Shown here in pieces: positions 48,106 through 58,217 of a DNA stretch of 64,000 bases (position 1 is the stretch's first letter; each line of letters opens with the position of its first letter). Below the pieces are notes generated by a model. It saw nothing but the letters and a program-made list of their open reading frames with translations. It was not told the origin of the DNA and did not search any database. The translations under genes and the position numbers were made by a program. The DNA is taken from contig NZ_FUWZ01000001.1 in the NCBI RefSeq assembly GCF_900167135.1, forward strand, positions 248,001 through 312,000, in the 5' to 3' direction. The DNA is from Chitinophaga eiseniae. GTDB lineage: Bacteria > Bacteroidota > Bacteroidia > Chitinophagales > Chitinophagaceae.

Positions 48106-49674
48106 ATGAAAAGAGAAGCTATTGTTACAGCCCTGAGAAAAGACCTTGAGCCCTGGGATATTATTGTTGCCGGCGGCGGTGCTACGGGTCTGGGAGCGGC
48201 ATTGGAGGCTGTTAGCAGGGGGTACCGCACCCTGCTGCTGGAACAGAACGATTTTGCGGCGTCCACCTCCAGCAAAAGCACGAAACTGGTACACGGAGGG
48301 GTGCGCTATCTGGCGCAGGGCGATGTCTCCCTCGTTCGTGAAGCCAGCGTGGAACGGGGCCGCCTGGCGCATAACGCGCCCCACCTGGTGCGTAACCTCA
48401 GCTTCGTGATCCCCACGTTCAACACCTGGGAAAACCTGAAATATACGATCGGCCTTAAAATGTACGACTGGCTGGCGGGCCGCCTCAGCCTCGGCAGATC
48501 GGTGCATATCTCCCGCCGGGATACGCTGGAAAGACTGACGACCCTCAAACCGGAACACCTCGTCGGCGGCGTCCTGTACCACGATGGCCAGTTCGATGAC
48601 AGCCGCCTCGCAGTTAACCTCGCACAGACTATCGCCGATAAAGGCGGTACAGTGCTGAACTACATGAAAATCACCAGCCTTCGTAAAGATGAAGGAGGAA
48701 ATATCAGCGGACTAACAGTCAGGGATACACTGAATGGAGGCCCTGAAATATTTTTAAACACCAGAGCGGTGATCAATGCGACCGGGGTTTTTGCGGATGA
48801 TATTCTGGAGATGGACAACCCGGAGGCCCCTAAGTCTATTGCAGCCAGCCAGGGTGTACATGTGGTACTAGACAGCAGCTTCCTGCCCGGGCATAACGCA
48901 CTGATGATCCCGGCTACCAGTGATGGCCGCGTACTGTTTGTAGTGCCCTGGCATAACAAAGTGGTCGTAGGTACTACTGATACGCCGGTCAACCATATCA
49001 GCCTCGAGCCGCATGCGCTGGAAGCAGAAATCAACTTCATCCTGCGTACTGCCGGACAATATCTGGCCAGAGCGCCCCACCGTAGCGACGTACTGAGCGT
49101 ATGGGCCGGCCTCCGCCCGCTGGCCGCCGCTAAAGCAGAAGGCCATAAAACCAAAGAGATCTCCCGCAGCCATAAGATTATCGTGGCTGCTTCCGGATTG
49201 GTGACCATCATTGGCGGGAAATGGACCACCTATCGCCGCATGGCGGAAGACGTGGTGCATCAGCTGGAGAAGTCGCTGCGCTGGAAACAGACGGCCTCGG
49301 TCACCCATGCCATGCCCGTTCACGGCGCTGCCACGGGTATGAACTGGGACGATCCCTGGTATTTCTATGGCAGCGATATCGCCCGGCTGCAGTTACTGAT
49401 GAAGGACCAGCCAGACCTGCAGGAGATGCTCAGTGAACCGTTCGGTATCCGGAAAGTGCAGGTGGTATGGGCGGTAAGGGAAGAGATGGCACGGAATATC
49501 GCCGATTTTCTGGCGAGAAGAGTGCGCCTCCTTTTTCTGGATGCACGCGAAGCTTTACGTATAGCCCCGGCCGTAGCAGAGATCATGGCGCGGGAACTGG
49601 GGAGGGACAGGCACTGGATAGAAGAACAATTGCAAACATTCGAAACGCTTGCCAAAGGATATATATTGACCTGA
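48106..49674 (+). CDS. glpD: aerobic glycerol-3-phosphate dehydrogenase
   Basis: The 522-residue protein has an N-terminal FAD-binding motif (IIVAGGGATGLGAALEAVSR), the conserved STSSKSTKLVHGGVRYL stretch, TTDTPVNHI and a DAO C-terminal domain. It oxidises sn-glycerol 3-phosphate to dihydroxyacetone phosphate and passes electrons to quinone at the membrane. It is monocistronic here, 177 bp from the divergent channel gene. Confidence 0.93.
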   Translation: MKREAIVTALRKDLEPWDIIVAGGGATGLGAALEAVSRGYRTLLLEQNDFAASTSSKSTKLVHGGVRYLAQGDVSLVREASVERGRLAHNAPHLVRNLSFVIPTFNTWENLKYTIGLKMYDWLAGRLSLGRSVHISRRDTLERLTTLKPEHLVGGVLYHDGQFDDSRLAVNLAQTIADKGGTVLNYMKITSLRKDEGGNISGLTVRDTLNGGPEIFLNTRAVINATGVFADDILEMDNPEAPKSIAASQGVHVVLDSSFLPGHNALMIPATSDGRVLFVVPWHNKVVVGTTDTPVNHISLEPHALEAEINFILRTAGQYLARAPHRSDVLSVWAGLRPLAAAKAEGHKTKEISRSHKIIVAASGLVTIIGGKWTTYRRMAEDVVHQLEKSLRWKQTASVTHAMPVHGAATGMNWDDPWYFYGSDIARLQLLMKDQPDLQEMLSEPFGIRKVQVVWAVREEMARNIADFLARRVRLLFLDAREALRIAPAVAEIMARELGRDRHWIEEQLQTFETLAKGYILT

Positions 49675-49706
49675 GACGGCAAAAAACCGGCTCAGGCCAA
49701 CAAGTA

Positions 49707-50297
49707 TTACATCCATTTTACTTTTTCAGACAAGGGCTTCAGGCGTTTGCCGGGTTGTACCGGATCGTCTGTATAGCCAAGATAGAAGAAGCCCAGCACC
49801 TGGTCGTCATCTCCCAGTCCAAGATAGTCCTGCATAGCAGGGTGGAAGGTCATTCCGCCGGAACCCCAGTACGCCGCAATGCCCTGGGAAGTGGCGCTCA
49901 GCCACATGTTCTGTACAGCGCAGGATACCGCTGCAATTTCCTCCACTACCGGAATTTTAGGATTACTGCCCCTTTTCATGCAGATGGCGATCACATGAGA
50001 CGCCAGGTCGCCCTGACTTTTCAGTTTGTCATAACTACCGGCGATGAACTTGTCGGGAGGAGTGAACTGTTTGTACAGATCCGCATGGGCGGTGCAGAAC
50101 TCCTGCACCTTATCGCCACCGTATACAACGAAGTACCATGGCTCTGTATAACCATGCGTAGGAGCCCAGTCTGCCATTTGCAACAGCTGCTGCACAGTCT
50201 CATCCGCTATTTTCCTGCCATTCATGCTGGTCGGTTTTACAGTGCGGCGGCTGGCGATTATTTTTTCCAGATAACTGGTAGTTGTGTTTGTTTCCAT
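49707..50297 (-). CDS. nitroreductase-family protein
   Basis: The 196-residue protein is an FMN-dependent nitroreductase: RRTVKPTSMNGRKI near the N-terminus, WAPTHGYTEPWYFVVY, an AVQNMWLSATSQGIAAYWGS helix and LGFFYLGY near the end. The substrate is unknown. It is convergent with glpD, 32 bp apart. Confidence 0.88.
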   Translation of the reverse strand: METNTTTSYLEKIIASRRTVKPTSMNGRKIADETVQQLLQMADWAPTHGYTEPWYFVVYGGDKVQEFCTAHADLYKQFTPPDKFIAGSYDKLKSQGDLASHVIAICMKRGSNPKIPVVEEIAAVSCAVQNMWLSATSQGIAAYWGSGGMTFHPAMQDYLGLGDDDQVLGFFYLGYTDDPVQPGKRLKPLSEKVKWM

Positions 50298-50437
50298 TAA
50301 ATAACAATATTTATAATAATGATGGTTTCCAATATTTATTTGTTCCGATGATCACAGCTCCCGGAGATAATAGCGGAAGTTCCTGATAATATAAAACCCT
50401 GCTGGTAAAGGACCGGAACTGCATCACTGCCCGGGCT

Positions 50438-50887
50438 TTAGCCCTGGCCCCCCAGCGATTCCAGCGCCATTTTCATCTCAGCCGGCAGTTTCATGACCTT
50501 GCGGGCGTTATAATCAAAGCATACCATGCCCGTTTTGGCGGTAGCGATGGTAATGGCCTGATCATTGCGCCGGGTGGTCAACTGGTAGAACAGCTCAAAG
50601 CCGAAAGGGCTGTATTCGCCGGCAGCTACTTCCACGGTGAAGATATCGCCGTGGAACCCTTCGCCCTTGTAGGCTACGGCTACGTCGGCCATAATCAGGC
50701 CGGTGCCGGCTTCATGGTCCAGTTCTTTGTAGCCGGCGCGCTGGATAAACTGCATACGGGCTTCGTGCATAATAGACAGGATGGCGTCATTGCCAACATG
50801 TCCGCCGTAGTTAACATCCTGTATCCTGATAGGTATCGTTGTGCTGAATCCGAATTGTGCCGGTAGGTCTATTTTTATCCTTGCCAT
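50438..50887 (-). CDS. acyl-CoA thioesterase (hotdog fold)
   Basis: The 149-residue protein has the 4-hydroxybenzoyl-CoA thioesterase type motif (IRIQDVNYGGHVGNDAILSI, where Asp and GHVxN are diagnostic), followed by LIMADVAVAYKGEGFHGDIF. It probably hydrolyses an acyl-CoA in the cytosol. It lies 29 bp after rdgB on the same strand and may be co-transcribed. Confidence 0.88.
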   Translation of the reverse strand: MARIKIDLPAQFGFSTTIPIRIQDVNYGGHVGNDAILSIMHEARMQFIQRAGYKELDHEAGTGLIMADVAVAYKGEGFHGDIFTVEVAAGEYSPFGFELFYQLTTRRNDQAITIATAKTGMVCFDYNARKVMKLPAEMKMALESLGGQG

Positions 50888-50916
50888 TATTTTTTAGGTA
50901 GATGTTTAGGTAGATG

Positions 50917-51498
50917 TTAAACAGGTAATGTTTTCAGAAAAGCGACGAACTTATCGAAGGCACGACCGCGATGACTGTACTGATTCTTTTCGGTGAGGTC
51001 CATTTCGGCAAAGGAGCGGTCGGCTCCTTCGGGAACGAAGATCGGATCGTAGCCGAAGCCTTTGTTCCCGGAAGTATGGTCCAGGATAGTGCCCTGGCTG
51101 ACACCTTCAAACTGGTGCTCTTTTCCGTCCAGTATCAGGGAGATAACGGTGCGAAACCGGGCGCTGCGGTTGGTGGCGCCTTGCATTTCTGCCAGTACTT
51201 TGGCGATGTTGTCGGATGAAAGTTTTTGTTCGCCGGCATAGCGGGCACTTAATACGCCCGGGGCACCGTTCAGCGCGTCTATTTCCAGGCCGGTGTCTTC
51301 GGCAAAACAGTTCTGGCCGGTCATCCGGTGAATGGTGGTGGATTTCTCACGGGCGTTCTCTTCCAGGGTGTCGTGCGGCTCCGGAATGTCAATGTCGATA
51401 CCGGCTTCCAGCAGGGTGACGATCTCAAAATGATCGCCCAGCATAGAACGGAATTCCTTTACCTTGTTTTCGTTATTGGTAGCAAAAATCAATTTCAT
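50917..51498 (-). CDS. rdgB: XTP/dITP diphosphatase (RdgB/HAM1)
   Basis: The 193-residue protein has the family signature: LIFATNNENKVKEFRSML at the start, FAEDTGLEIDALNGAPGVLS, SARYAG and the terminal NQYSHRGRAFDKF. It removes non-canonical purine nucleotides (ITP, XTP) from the pool. It is followed leftward by the thioesterase gene. Confidence 0.94.
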   Translation of the reverse strand: MKLIFATNNENKVKEFRSMLGDHFEIVTLLEAGIDIDIPEPHDTLEENAREKSTTIHRMTGQNCFAEDTGLEIDALNGAPGVLSARYAGEQKLSSDNIAKVLAEMQGATNRSARFRTVISLILDGKEHQFEGVSQGTILDHTSGNKGFGYDPIFVPEGADRSFAEMDLTEKNQYSHRGRAFDKFVAFLKTLPV

Positions 51499-51539
51499 CT
51501 ATAAAAAGTTCTAAATCCCGAAATCAAATGTCAAAATAA

Positions 51540-52037
51540 TTAAATGCCAAGTAATTGCTTTAATCCTGCCCATAATTTGGCTTTCAGTACTTTATCCGCC
51601 CCGATGATCTGAAGATCGTCAGATAGCAGGAGGGTAGTGCTGTTCACGGTCAGCAGCTGGTAAAGTGGCGCATCTGTAAGGCCCAGCGGTGCCGATGCAG
51701 CCCCAAATACAATGGCCTTCTCTATCTTCACGGCTGTGTTCCACGAAGTGTAGTCCAGCTGCGGGTATGGCGCGGTGTTCATGAGGGACACGTCCTGCAT
51801 TCCCAGTTTACAGGCATTTAATATATTAGTGAGGAGGTTGAATAATTCATCATTTAAGTACGCTTCATTTTCGTTTTGTATGAAGAGCGCAACGTTTTTT
51901 TGATTTTCTCCTAAATATTTGACTTTAGGTGCCTCAATTTGCGGCGCTGCAAGCGGTGCGCTTTTCCCGGGAATGATCGGCTGGGTAAAGATTTTAGCCA
52001 GATAGTACGGATCAAGGTCTAATTGCTCGAGCGACAT
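51540..52037 (-). CDS. conserved hypothetical protein
   Basis: A 165-residue protein (QLDLDPYYLAKIFTQPIIPG, with LNACKLGMQDVSLMNTAPYP, KAIVFGAASAPLGLTDAPLY). It looks like a Bacteroidota-specific conserved protein; the composition and host-like start support it. It lies upstream of rdgB on the same strand (41 bp). Role unknown. Confidence 0.75.
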   Translation of the reverse strand: MSLEQLDLDPYYLAKIFTQPIIPGKSAPLAAPQIEAPKVKYLGENQKNVALFIQNENEAYLNDELFNLLTNILNACKLGMQDVSLMNTAPYPQLDYTSWNTAVKIEKAIVFGAASAPLGLTDAPLYQLLTVNSTTLLLSDDLQIIGADKVLKAKLWAGLKQLLGI

Positions 52038-52166
52038 ATTATTATAATTTAATTTAATATCAAAGTCCCGCGTGGGGAAAAATCAGTTTATTTGCACTGC
52101 CGTATCCGCAAGTGCGGCCGTCCAACGCAAGAAAGTGTAAAAATATTGAGATAAAATTGATTAACC

Positions 52167-53267
52167 ATGATGGTAGCTAAATCAACAGTAAAGGAAGAAG
52201 CATTGCAGAAGATCAAAGTCACAAAAACTACGCATAGCCGTTTAAGTGAAGTAGATTTTAATAATCTGGTGTTCGGTAAAAAGTATGCTGACCACATGCT
52301 GGTAGCCGATTTTGATGGAAAAGAGTGGAAAAATGCCGAAATCCTGCCCTTTCAGAACTTTTCTGTAAGTCCCTCCAATGCCGCCTGGCACTATGGACAG
52401 GCCATTTTTGAAGGTATCAAGGCCTACAAAGATCCTCAGGAAAACCCGATGATCTTCCGGCCGTATGACAACTACAGAAGATTCAATATCTCCGCCGAAA
52501 GAATGGGAATGCCCGAAGTGCCGGAATGGCTCTTTATCGGTGGTATGGACATGCTGGTAGACCTGGACCGCGACTGGATACCTACCGGTGAAGGCTGCTC
52601 CCTCTACCTGCGTCCTTTTATGATCGCGGCAGACGAGTTCATCGGGGTACGTCCTTCTGATACCTACCGTTTTGCCATTATCAACTCGCCCTCAGGCCCT
52701 TATTTCAACAAGCCGATCAAATTGCTGGTACAGGATAAGTATGTACGCGCATTCCCCGGCGGCGTAGGGTACGCAAAAGCTGCGGGTAACTATGGCGGTA
52801 CCATGTACCCCACCATGCAGGCTAAAAAACAGGGCTATGACCAGATCCTCTGGGTAGATGGCTATGAACATAAATACCTGCAGGAATGCGGTACCATGAA
52901 CGTATTTGTCATTATCGGCAATACGGCCATTACTCCCGACCTGTCACAGGGCACCATCCTGGAAGGCGTTACCCGCGCCAGCGTGATCGATTTGCTGAAA
53001 GACCTCGGTCTCACCGTGGAAGAAAGGCCCGTGTCTATAGATGAAGTGGTGACCGCCTACAAAAACGGCTCCCTCCGCGAAGTCTTCGGCACCGGCACCG
53101 CCGCTGCACTGGCCTACGTAGAGCAACTGGATTACCTGGATACCCAGATCAAACTGGACTCCGCCACCTATAAAATCGCTGCAGAGGTCATCCGCCGCCT
53201 GGACGCCATCCGTACCGGCCGCGCAGAAGATACCCGCAACTGGAATTATCATGTTGGTGAAAAATAA
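52167..53267 (+). CDS. ilvE: branched-chain amino-acid aminotransferase
   Basis: The 366-residue protein is a class IV PLP aminotransferase of the eukaryote-like BCAT2 group: NAAWHYGQAIFEGIKAYK, LYLRPFMIAADEF, the PLP Lys in GVGYAKAAGNYGG, EHKYLQECGTMNVFVI and GTGTAAALAYVEQLDY. It makes Val, Leu and Ile from their 2-oxo acids. Two Met codons at 52167 and 52170 are both possible starts. It is followed by a terminator. Confidence 0.94.
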   Translation: MMVAKSTVKEEALQKIKVTKTTHSRLSEVDFNNLVFGKKYADHMLVADFDGKEWKNAEILPFQNFSVSPSNAAWHYGQAIFEGIKAYKDPQENPMIFRPYDNYRRFNISAERMGMPEVPEWLFIGGMDMLVDLDRDWIPTGEGCSLYLRPFMIAADEFIGVRPSDTYRFAIINSPSGPYFNKPIKLLVQDKYVRAFPGGVGYAKAAGNYGGTMYPTMQAKKQGYDQILWVDGYEHKYLQECGTMNVFVIIGNTAITPDLSQGTILEGVTRASVIDLLKDLGLTVEERPVSIDEVVTAYKNGSLREVFGTGTAAALAYVEQLDYLDTQIKLDSATYKIAAEVIRRLDAIRTGRAEDTRNWNYHVGEK

Positions 53268-53328
53268 GCAGCTACATATTATTAAAATAAAAATCAAGAA
53301 ATATCAACATCAAAAAATACCAAAATAT

Positions 53329-53359
53329 AATAGGGTCTGGCAATCGGCCCTATTTTTTT
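53329..53359 (+). terminator. terminator after ilvE
   Basis: AATAGGGTC and GGCCCTATT form a 9-bp stem (one wobble) with an 8-base loop, followed by a T run. It lies about 60 bp after the ilvE stop and before the rpsL promoter. Confidence 0.75.
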
Positions 53360-53511
53360 ATGGTAGATTCTAAAGGAAAGCATACCTTTGCAATCCGGAT
53401 TTTGATAATCCTGCTTATACCAGATCGCATTTGACCAGTCTTCGACTGCCTGGGAACTTCAAAGCCGGCAAAAAATATTCGAAACAATTTTGTTATTCAC
53501 ATATATAGTTT

Positions 53512-53519
53512 TACCTTTG
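53512..53519 (+). promoter_or_regulatory. -7 box of the rpsL-rpsG promoter
   Basis: TACCTTTG fits TAnnTTTG, with a TTG at 53490-53492 at 19-bp spacing as the -33 element. The bases after it, CCCTCCCAAAATT, are nearly repeated after the fusA -7 box. Confidence 0.65.
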
Positions 53520-53587
53520 CCCTCCCAAAATTCCCATATGGGAAATTTGGATGTCATTGTAAACCGACATAAAAAACTAGGTAAAGA

Positions 53588-53968
53588 ATGCCTACTATAC
53601 AACAATTAGTAAGAAAAGGAAGAGAAATTATCCGGGCTAAGTCCAAGTCCAGGGCATTAGATAGCTGCCCTCAGCGTCGTGGTGTTTGTACTCGTGTGTA
53701 CACAACCACGCCTAAAAAACCTAACTCCGCTTTGCGTAAAGTTGCAAAGGTGCGTTTGACCAATAAAGTTGAGGTGATTGCGTATATCCCGGGTGAAGGT
53801 CACAACCTGCAGGAGCACTCCATCGTACTGATCCGTGGTGGAAGGGTAAAAGACTTACCTGGTGTTCGTTACCACATCGTTCGCGGTTCCCTGGATACTG
53901 CCGGTGTGAAAGACAGAAAGCAGAGCCGTTCCAAATATGGTACTAAAAAGGAAAAGGCTAAAAAATAA
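53588..53968 (+). CDS. rpsL: 30S ribosomal protein S12
   Basis: The 126-residue protein has all S12 hallmarks: [18 protein letters not shown] and [17 protein letters not shown], which hold the lysines where streptomycin resistance mutations fall; both lysines are wild type here. It decodes at the A site in the 30S subunit. It is the first gene of a two-gene str operon; fusA, usually third, lies 6.4 kb away. Confidence 0.98.
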   Translation: MPTIQQLVRKGREIIRAKSKSRALDSCPQRRGVCTRVYTTTPKKPNSALRKVAKVRLTNKVEVIAYIPGEGHNLQEHSIVLIRGGRVKDLPGVRYHIVRGSLDTAGVKDRKQSRSKYGTKKEKAKK

Positions 53969-53997
53969 TCAATTATAAATAGTCGTAATTTTCAATA

Positions 53998-54465
53998 ATG
54001 AGAAAGCAAGCTGCAAAAAAATTGCCTCTGGCTCCGGATCCTCGGTTTAACGACAAGCTGGTTACACGCTTCGTCAATAACGTAATGGAACAAGGAAAAA
54101 AGAGCATTGCCTATAAAATCTTCTACGATGCCGTGGATAAGGTAAGCCAGATGACCGGTGAAAACGGTTATGAAGTTTGGAAAAAAGCATTGAACAACGT
54201 AACTCCTGCTGTAGAAGTTAGAAGCCGTCGTATCGGTGGTGCTACCTTCCAGATCCCTGCTGAAGTTCGCCCGGATAGAAAAGTATCCCTGAGCATCAAA
54301 TGGCTGGTTCGTTACGCTGGTGAAAGAAACGGTAAGAGCATGGCTGACAAGCTGGCAAATGAAATCGTAGCAGCAAGCAAAGGTGAAGGCGCAGCGTTCA
54401 AGAAGAAAGAAGATACTCACCGTATGGCTGAAGCTAACAAAGCTTTCTCTCACTTCAGAGTATAG
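53998..54465 (+). CDS. rpsG: 30S ribosomal protein S7
   Basis: The 155-residue protein matches S7: FNDKLVTRFVNNVMEQGKKS, the EVRSRRIGGATFQIPAEVRP signature and a C-terminal KKKEDTHRMAEANKAFSHFR. It nucleates assembly of the 30S head. It starts 29 bp after rpsL and is followed by a strong terminator instead of fusA. Confidence 0.98.
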   Translation: MRKQAAKKLPLAPDPRFNDKLVTRFVNNVMEQGKKSIAYKIFYDAVDKVSQMTGENGYEVWKKALNNVTPAVEVRSRRIGGATFQIPAEVRPDRKVSLSIKWLVRYAGERNGKSMADKLANEIVAASKGEGAAFKKKEDTHRMAEANKAFSHFRV

Positions 54466-54496
54466 TTATAGCCCGAAAGGGCCACTCAATATATTT

Positions 54497-54532
54497 GGCA
54501 AACAGTTCCTCTCCGGAGCTGTTTGCCTTTTT
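54497..54532 (+). terminator. terminator after rpsG
   Basis: GGCAAACAG and CTGTTTGCC form a perfect 9-bp stem, with an inner CTCCGGAG pairing, followed by five Ts. It ends the rpsL-rpsG unit. Confidence 0.85.
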
Positions 54533-54602
54533 ATGTTTGTAAGATGACTGCTACATCAACGCAGAACATCGCCACGGCCTGTTACCATCTTCCTCCTACC
54601 TA

Positions 54603-54900
54603 ACTTCCGTACAGCCTTCGGTTCCCTTCGTTAATTAACTTCCGCACCACTCCTCCGGCCCCCCGTTACTTCACTTCCGTACAACCTTTTGTTCCCTTCG
54701 TTAGTTTAACTTCCGTACCATTTCCCGGTAGTCCCCGCTACTTCACTTCCGTACAGCCTTCAGTTCCCTTCGTTACTTAACTTCCGTACCATTTCCCGGT
54801 AGTCCCCGCTACTTCACTTCCGTACAGCCTTCAGTTCCCTTCGTTAATTAACTTCCGCACCACTCCTCCGGCCCTCTCCACTACTTAACTCCGTATAGCC
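54603..54900. repeat. tandem 35-36 bp repeats, alternating two subtypes
   Basis: Nine units beginning ACTTCCGYAC (the last one ACTCCGTA) start at 54603, 54638, 54673, 54709, 54745, 54780, 54816, 54851 and 54888. Two kinds alternate: one goes on ...GCCTTCAGTTCCCTTCGTTA, the other ...CATTTCCCGGTAGTCCCCGC or CACTCCTCCGGCC, so the true period is about 71 bp. There is no open frame through it. It fills most of the gap between rpsG and the collagen-like gene. Confidence 0.8.
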
Positions 54901-55044
54901 TTCAGCCTCCTTCCGTTTACGCCCAGCTGAATTGCCTCGCGCTCCCGCCTATAGATTATACCTCATGGCCCATTTCCCTTCGGCGTTCCGTTTTAAACGC
55001 CCCACCTGCACCGGTTACCGTGCCCGGTTCAACCTCCGCTGATC

Positions 55045-55080
55045 AAAAATAAAAAGGCCACCGGCATGAAACCGGCGGCC
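55045..55080 (-). terminator. terminator of the collagen-like gene cluster
   Basis: On the minus strand GGCCGCCGG and CCGGTGGCC (one wobble) enclose a 7-base loop and are followed by a T-rich tail. It lies about 30 bp after the stop of the collagen-like gene. Confidence 0.7.
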
Positions 55081-55108
55081 CTGGATGCATCGTGGTATAC
55101 TGCTTATG

Positions 55109-58100
55109 TTATCTCACGTTTACAAGTACTTTGATCTTGCCCTGCGCGCCGTCAAATTCCTGCAAGGCTTTGCCGATGGCCTGCCCTGGTTTCAGTTTGT
55201 TCAGGTCCGCCTTCATGGCATAACCCGGCTTGCTGGCAGTCACCAGCAGATCGCCGCGGCGGATAGGCCCGTTTTCATTGCATACTTTGGTCGGTATCAC
55301 GCCTACAACGCCCAAAGGGGCTTTGTCAGAAAGATTGCTTTCGATGTCTTCCTCTGTCAGTAATACCCCTGGTTTGGTGGCATATACGCCCACCACCAGC
55401 GGAGAATAAGCTTCGGAGGACTTTTCAATGGTCCTGTCTGCATCTGTGGCAATTACCATCACATCGCCCGGCTCATATTGCTGTATGGCGCCGGTCACAT
55501 CAAATGCTTCGGCCACGTCGGCGCCGCTGTTCTGGGTACCACCGTTAAAAAAGCCCCTGCCGGCTTTGTTGATACGCGCCATGTTGGCACTACCGCTCTG
55601 GAAAATGGCGATGTTACCACTGGGCCCCTGGTGATTAACCAACATGCCGGTGCCAGTGCCTGTAGTGGTAATATGTACTACCGGCTGACCGTTAGCATTA
55701 TTGAAATTGGCAAACCGTCCGGCCTTACCGGTACCGAAATTGGGAATGAACCCGGAAATAGCGTTACCGTTACCATCGCAGGAAGCCTCCACACCGTCAC
55801 CGGTACCGCCGGCATTGGCAGTAATACCATTGCCGCTGCCTTCTGAAAGGGCCAGCAAAGCGGGACCGTTGCCCGCAGGGTTGGAGGAATAGAACAAGCC
55901 GGCATAACCACCGGTACCGGAGGAAAGACCATAAATACCTGCAGTACCGAAATTGGCAAACTGGGAATTCACCTCGCCCTTCACAGCGGGAGAGGTGCCC
56001 GTGATTTTGTCTACTTTGAAATTACCGGCGATGCCGTTGCCTACGGTCTTTACAGTGATCGCATCGCTGGTATTGTTTTCGTTGAAAATCTCAAACCGTC
56101 CTGCCCTGCCGGTGGAAAAAGTAGGTACCCAGGCATATAATGCATTGCCGGCTCCGTCAATATTGGTTTCTACGCCGTTGCCGTCTTTGCCGGCATTGGC
56201 GGTAATGGCATTGCCATTGCCTTCGGTGATGGAAATAAGGGAAGCACCGTTACCAGATGGATTGGAGGCGTAAAAAAGCCCTGCGCGCCCGCCGGTTCCG
56301 GAAGAAATGCCAAATACACCGGCTGCTCCGAAGTTGCCAAAGATGGTATTGGTTTCTGCCCGGATGGCTGCTGCCACACTATTGGTGTTGTTAACAAGGA
56401 AAGAGGCGGCATTACCCTGTGTATTGTCCGGAATATTACCATTACCATTGGTTTCTACCTCCAGCGTATTGCCGGTGGTGTTGGTTTGGTTGAAATTCTC
56501 AAACCGCCCTGCCCGGCCAGTGCTATTATTAAGACCCACCTGGCCTAACACCCCGATACCGGTACCGGCAGTGCTGGTAGCGATAAAGCCTCTTACGCCG
56601 TAACCGCCACCATCATTGCGGCCTACCACAGCGCCGGCAATATCACTGGTGGTACGGCCCACTACAGCCTCGCCTCCGCCGTTATTATCGCCTACTACCC
56701 CGGCTGATGTCTGACTGGAGGTAATACCATGCACGCCAAAACCGGCAATGGTACTGGAACGTACACCAGCGCCGTTGCCGGAGGTAGTTACGTTCACCAC
56801 AGTACCATTACCCACACTGTTGACAACCAGCGCATTATTGTTATTTGCATTGTTGTAAATACTGATATTGGCAGGGATTCCATTGTTACTGGTGGCATTC
56901 AACCCCGTGCCGGTATTACTGTTGGCGTAAACGCCGTAACCATTGGCGGAAGCATTGCCATATACGCCCAGCCCGTTTGGTGTAGTACCGTAAACCCCCC
57001 AGCCTGAACCAGCCTGTGAGCCATATACGCCCACGCCCAGGCCGCCGGTACCATTATTGATACCTCTCACGGCCGCAGAAAAGCCACCCGGACTGGCAGA
57101 GGATACTATACCCCTGATGGCAGCGATATTGGAAGTAGCAGTATTATTCACACCTTCCAGTGAAGTACCGTCACCGTTGTTGGTAATACTGAAAAGTGTG
57201 GTGGCGCTGTTCTCTGTGGCGACAAAAGGAAGCGTCAGTCCGCCACCAGCGGCACCGGCTACCCACTGGGCGCCGTCAAATTTTAAAAGCTGCCCTGCCA
57301 GCGGTGCTGTATTGCTCACCGGCGTCCCCTGAAGTTTCGCCACTACCGGGTTGGGATAGGTGCCTGTCAGATCTCCGCCTGCCGCAACCCCGTTAATGTC
57401 CCCCGCAGGCCCGGCAGGTCCTGCTGGCCCTATTGGACCAATCGGCCCCGCTGGACCAACCGGTCCCACCGGCCCTGCCGGTCCTACTGGTCCCACCGCG
57501 CCATCAGCACCAGCAGGCCCCACCGGACCAACGGGTCCATCAGCTCCCACTGGTCCTGCCGGTCCGATGGGTCCTGCTGGTCCTACGGGTCCAACCGCGC
57601 CGGGAAGGCCCATAGGCCCCGCCGGCCCCTGTGGGCCTTGTGGTCCCGCTGGTCCAACAGCTCCCGCCGGTCCGGCCGGTCCTACAGCTCCGGCGGCACC
57701 AGCCGGCCCCTGAGCACCCTGTACACCCTGAGCACCCTGTACACCCTGTGGACCTGCGGGCCCCGCAGGTCCGGCCGGACCAGGATTGCCGTTGGCTGCA
57801 TACAGCGCAAAAGGCACGCTGGCCAGCGGTGAATTGCCCAGTACCTGGAAACTGCCGCCACCAATGGCGGCTTCCACTTTGATATATTGGTTGGCGTTTG
57901 CCCAGGGCACTGCCGCAAATGTGCCGCTCACCGGCACACCGGCGCCAATCTGCAGGTTGAACAGCCCCAGCTGGTTGGTGATGGCATCATGTGTTTCCTG
58001 GTATTGCACCGGGCCGGCAGCGGAACCTCCCAGAATAGAGATCCGCACTTTAATGCTCTCATTGGCAAGCACCGTACCGTTGCTGTTTCTGGCCACCGCC

Positions 58101-58195
58101 TGATAGTTGATCGTTTTTAACCCGTTTTGTGCGTATGTCAACTGTGTTAAAAGCAGCATACTGCAAAAGAGGGAAAGCAGGTATCTTTTTTTCAT
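55109..58195 (-). CDS. secreted collagen-like repeat protein
   Basis: The 1028-residue protein has a signal peptide ([18 protein letters not shown]), a conserved N-terminal beta domain (about 25-133, [20 protein letters not shown]), about 44 Gly-X-Y triplets (about 136-268, mostly GPAGPxGP), then tandem beta repeats of the type [11 protein letters not shown] / [19 protein letters not shown] (about 300-870), and a C-terminal domain ([32 protein letters not shown]) like those of phage tail-fibre or surface proteins. It lacks a typical type IX sorting tail. It is the last gene of the cluster with porV, so surface display is likely. Confidence 0.85.
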   Translation of the reverse strand: MKKRYLLSLFCSMLLLTQLTYAQNGLKTINYQAVARNSNGTVLANESIKVRISILGGSAAGPVQYQETHDAITNQLGLFNLQIGAGVPVSGTFAAVPWANANQYIKVEAAIGGGSFQVLGNSPLASVPFALYAANGNPGPAGPAGPAGPQGVQGAQGVQGAQGPAGAAGAVGPAGPAGAVGPAGPQGPQGPAGPMGLPGAVGPVGPAGPIGPAGPVGADGPVGPVGPAGADGAVGPVGPAGPVGPVGPAGPIGPIGPAGPAGPAGDINGVAAGGDLTGTYPNPVVAKLQGTPVSNTAPLAGQLLKFDGAQWVAGAAGGGLTLPFVATENSATTLFSITNNGDGTSLEGVNNTATSNIAAIRGIVSSASPGGFSAAVRGINNGTGGLGVGVYGSQAGSGWGVYGTTPNGLGVYGNASANGYGVYANSNTGTGLNATSNNGIPANISIYNNANNNNALVVNSVGNGTVVNVTTSGNGAGVRSSTIAGFGVHGITSSQTSAGVVGDNNGGGEAVVGRTTSDIAGAVVGRNDGGGYGVRGFIATSTAGTGIGVLGQVGLNNSTGRAGRFENFNQTNTTGNTLEVETNGNGNIPDNTQGNAASFLVNNTNSVAAAIRAETNTIFGNFGAAGVFGISSGTGGRAGLFYASNPSGNGASLISITEGNGNAITANAGKDGNGVETNIDGAGNALYAWVPTFSTGRAGRFEIFNENNTSDAITVKTVGNGIAGNFKVDKITGTSPAVKGEVNSQFANFGTAGIYGLSSGTGGYAGLFYSSNPAGNGPALLALSEGSGNGITANAGGTGDGVEASCDGNGNAISGFIPNFGTGKAGRFANFNNANGQPVVHITTTGTGTGMLVNHQGPSGNIAIFQSGSANMARINKAGRGFFNGGTQNSGADVAEAFDVTGAIQQYEPGDVMVIATDADRTIEKSSEAYSPLVVGVYATKPGVLLTEEDIESNLSDKAPLGVVGVIPTKVCNENGPIRRGDLLVTASKPGYAMKADLNKLKPGQAIGKALQEFDGAQGKIKVLVNVR

Positions 58196-58217
58196 ATCGG
58201 CTGATTTAAGGACTGTA

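Noticed and set aside
48034..49323. Minus-strand frames opposite glpD
   Set aside because: They overlap an unmistakable glpD and show no domains.
54603..54900. CRISPR array
   Set aside because: The 35-36 bp units are contiguous with no unique spacers, and no cas genes are near. It is a plain tandem repeat.
57360..57713. Collagen-like plus-strand frame (GPAGPxGP repeats) opposite the collagen-like gene
   Set aside because: Gly and Pro codons (GGN/CCN) read as each other on opposite strands, so a collagen repeat gives a false collagen repeat in antisense. Only the minus-strand frame has the signal peptide and flanking domains.
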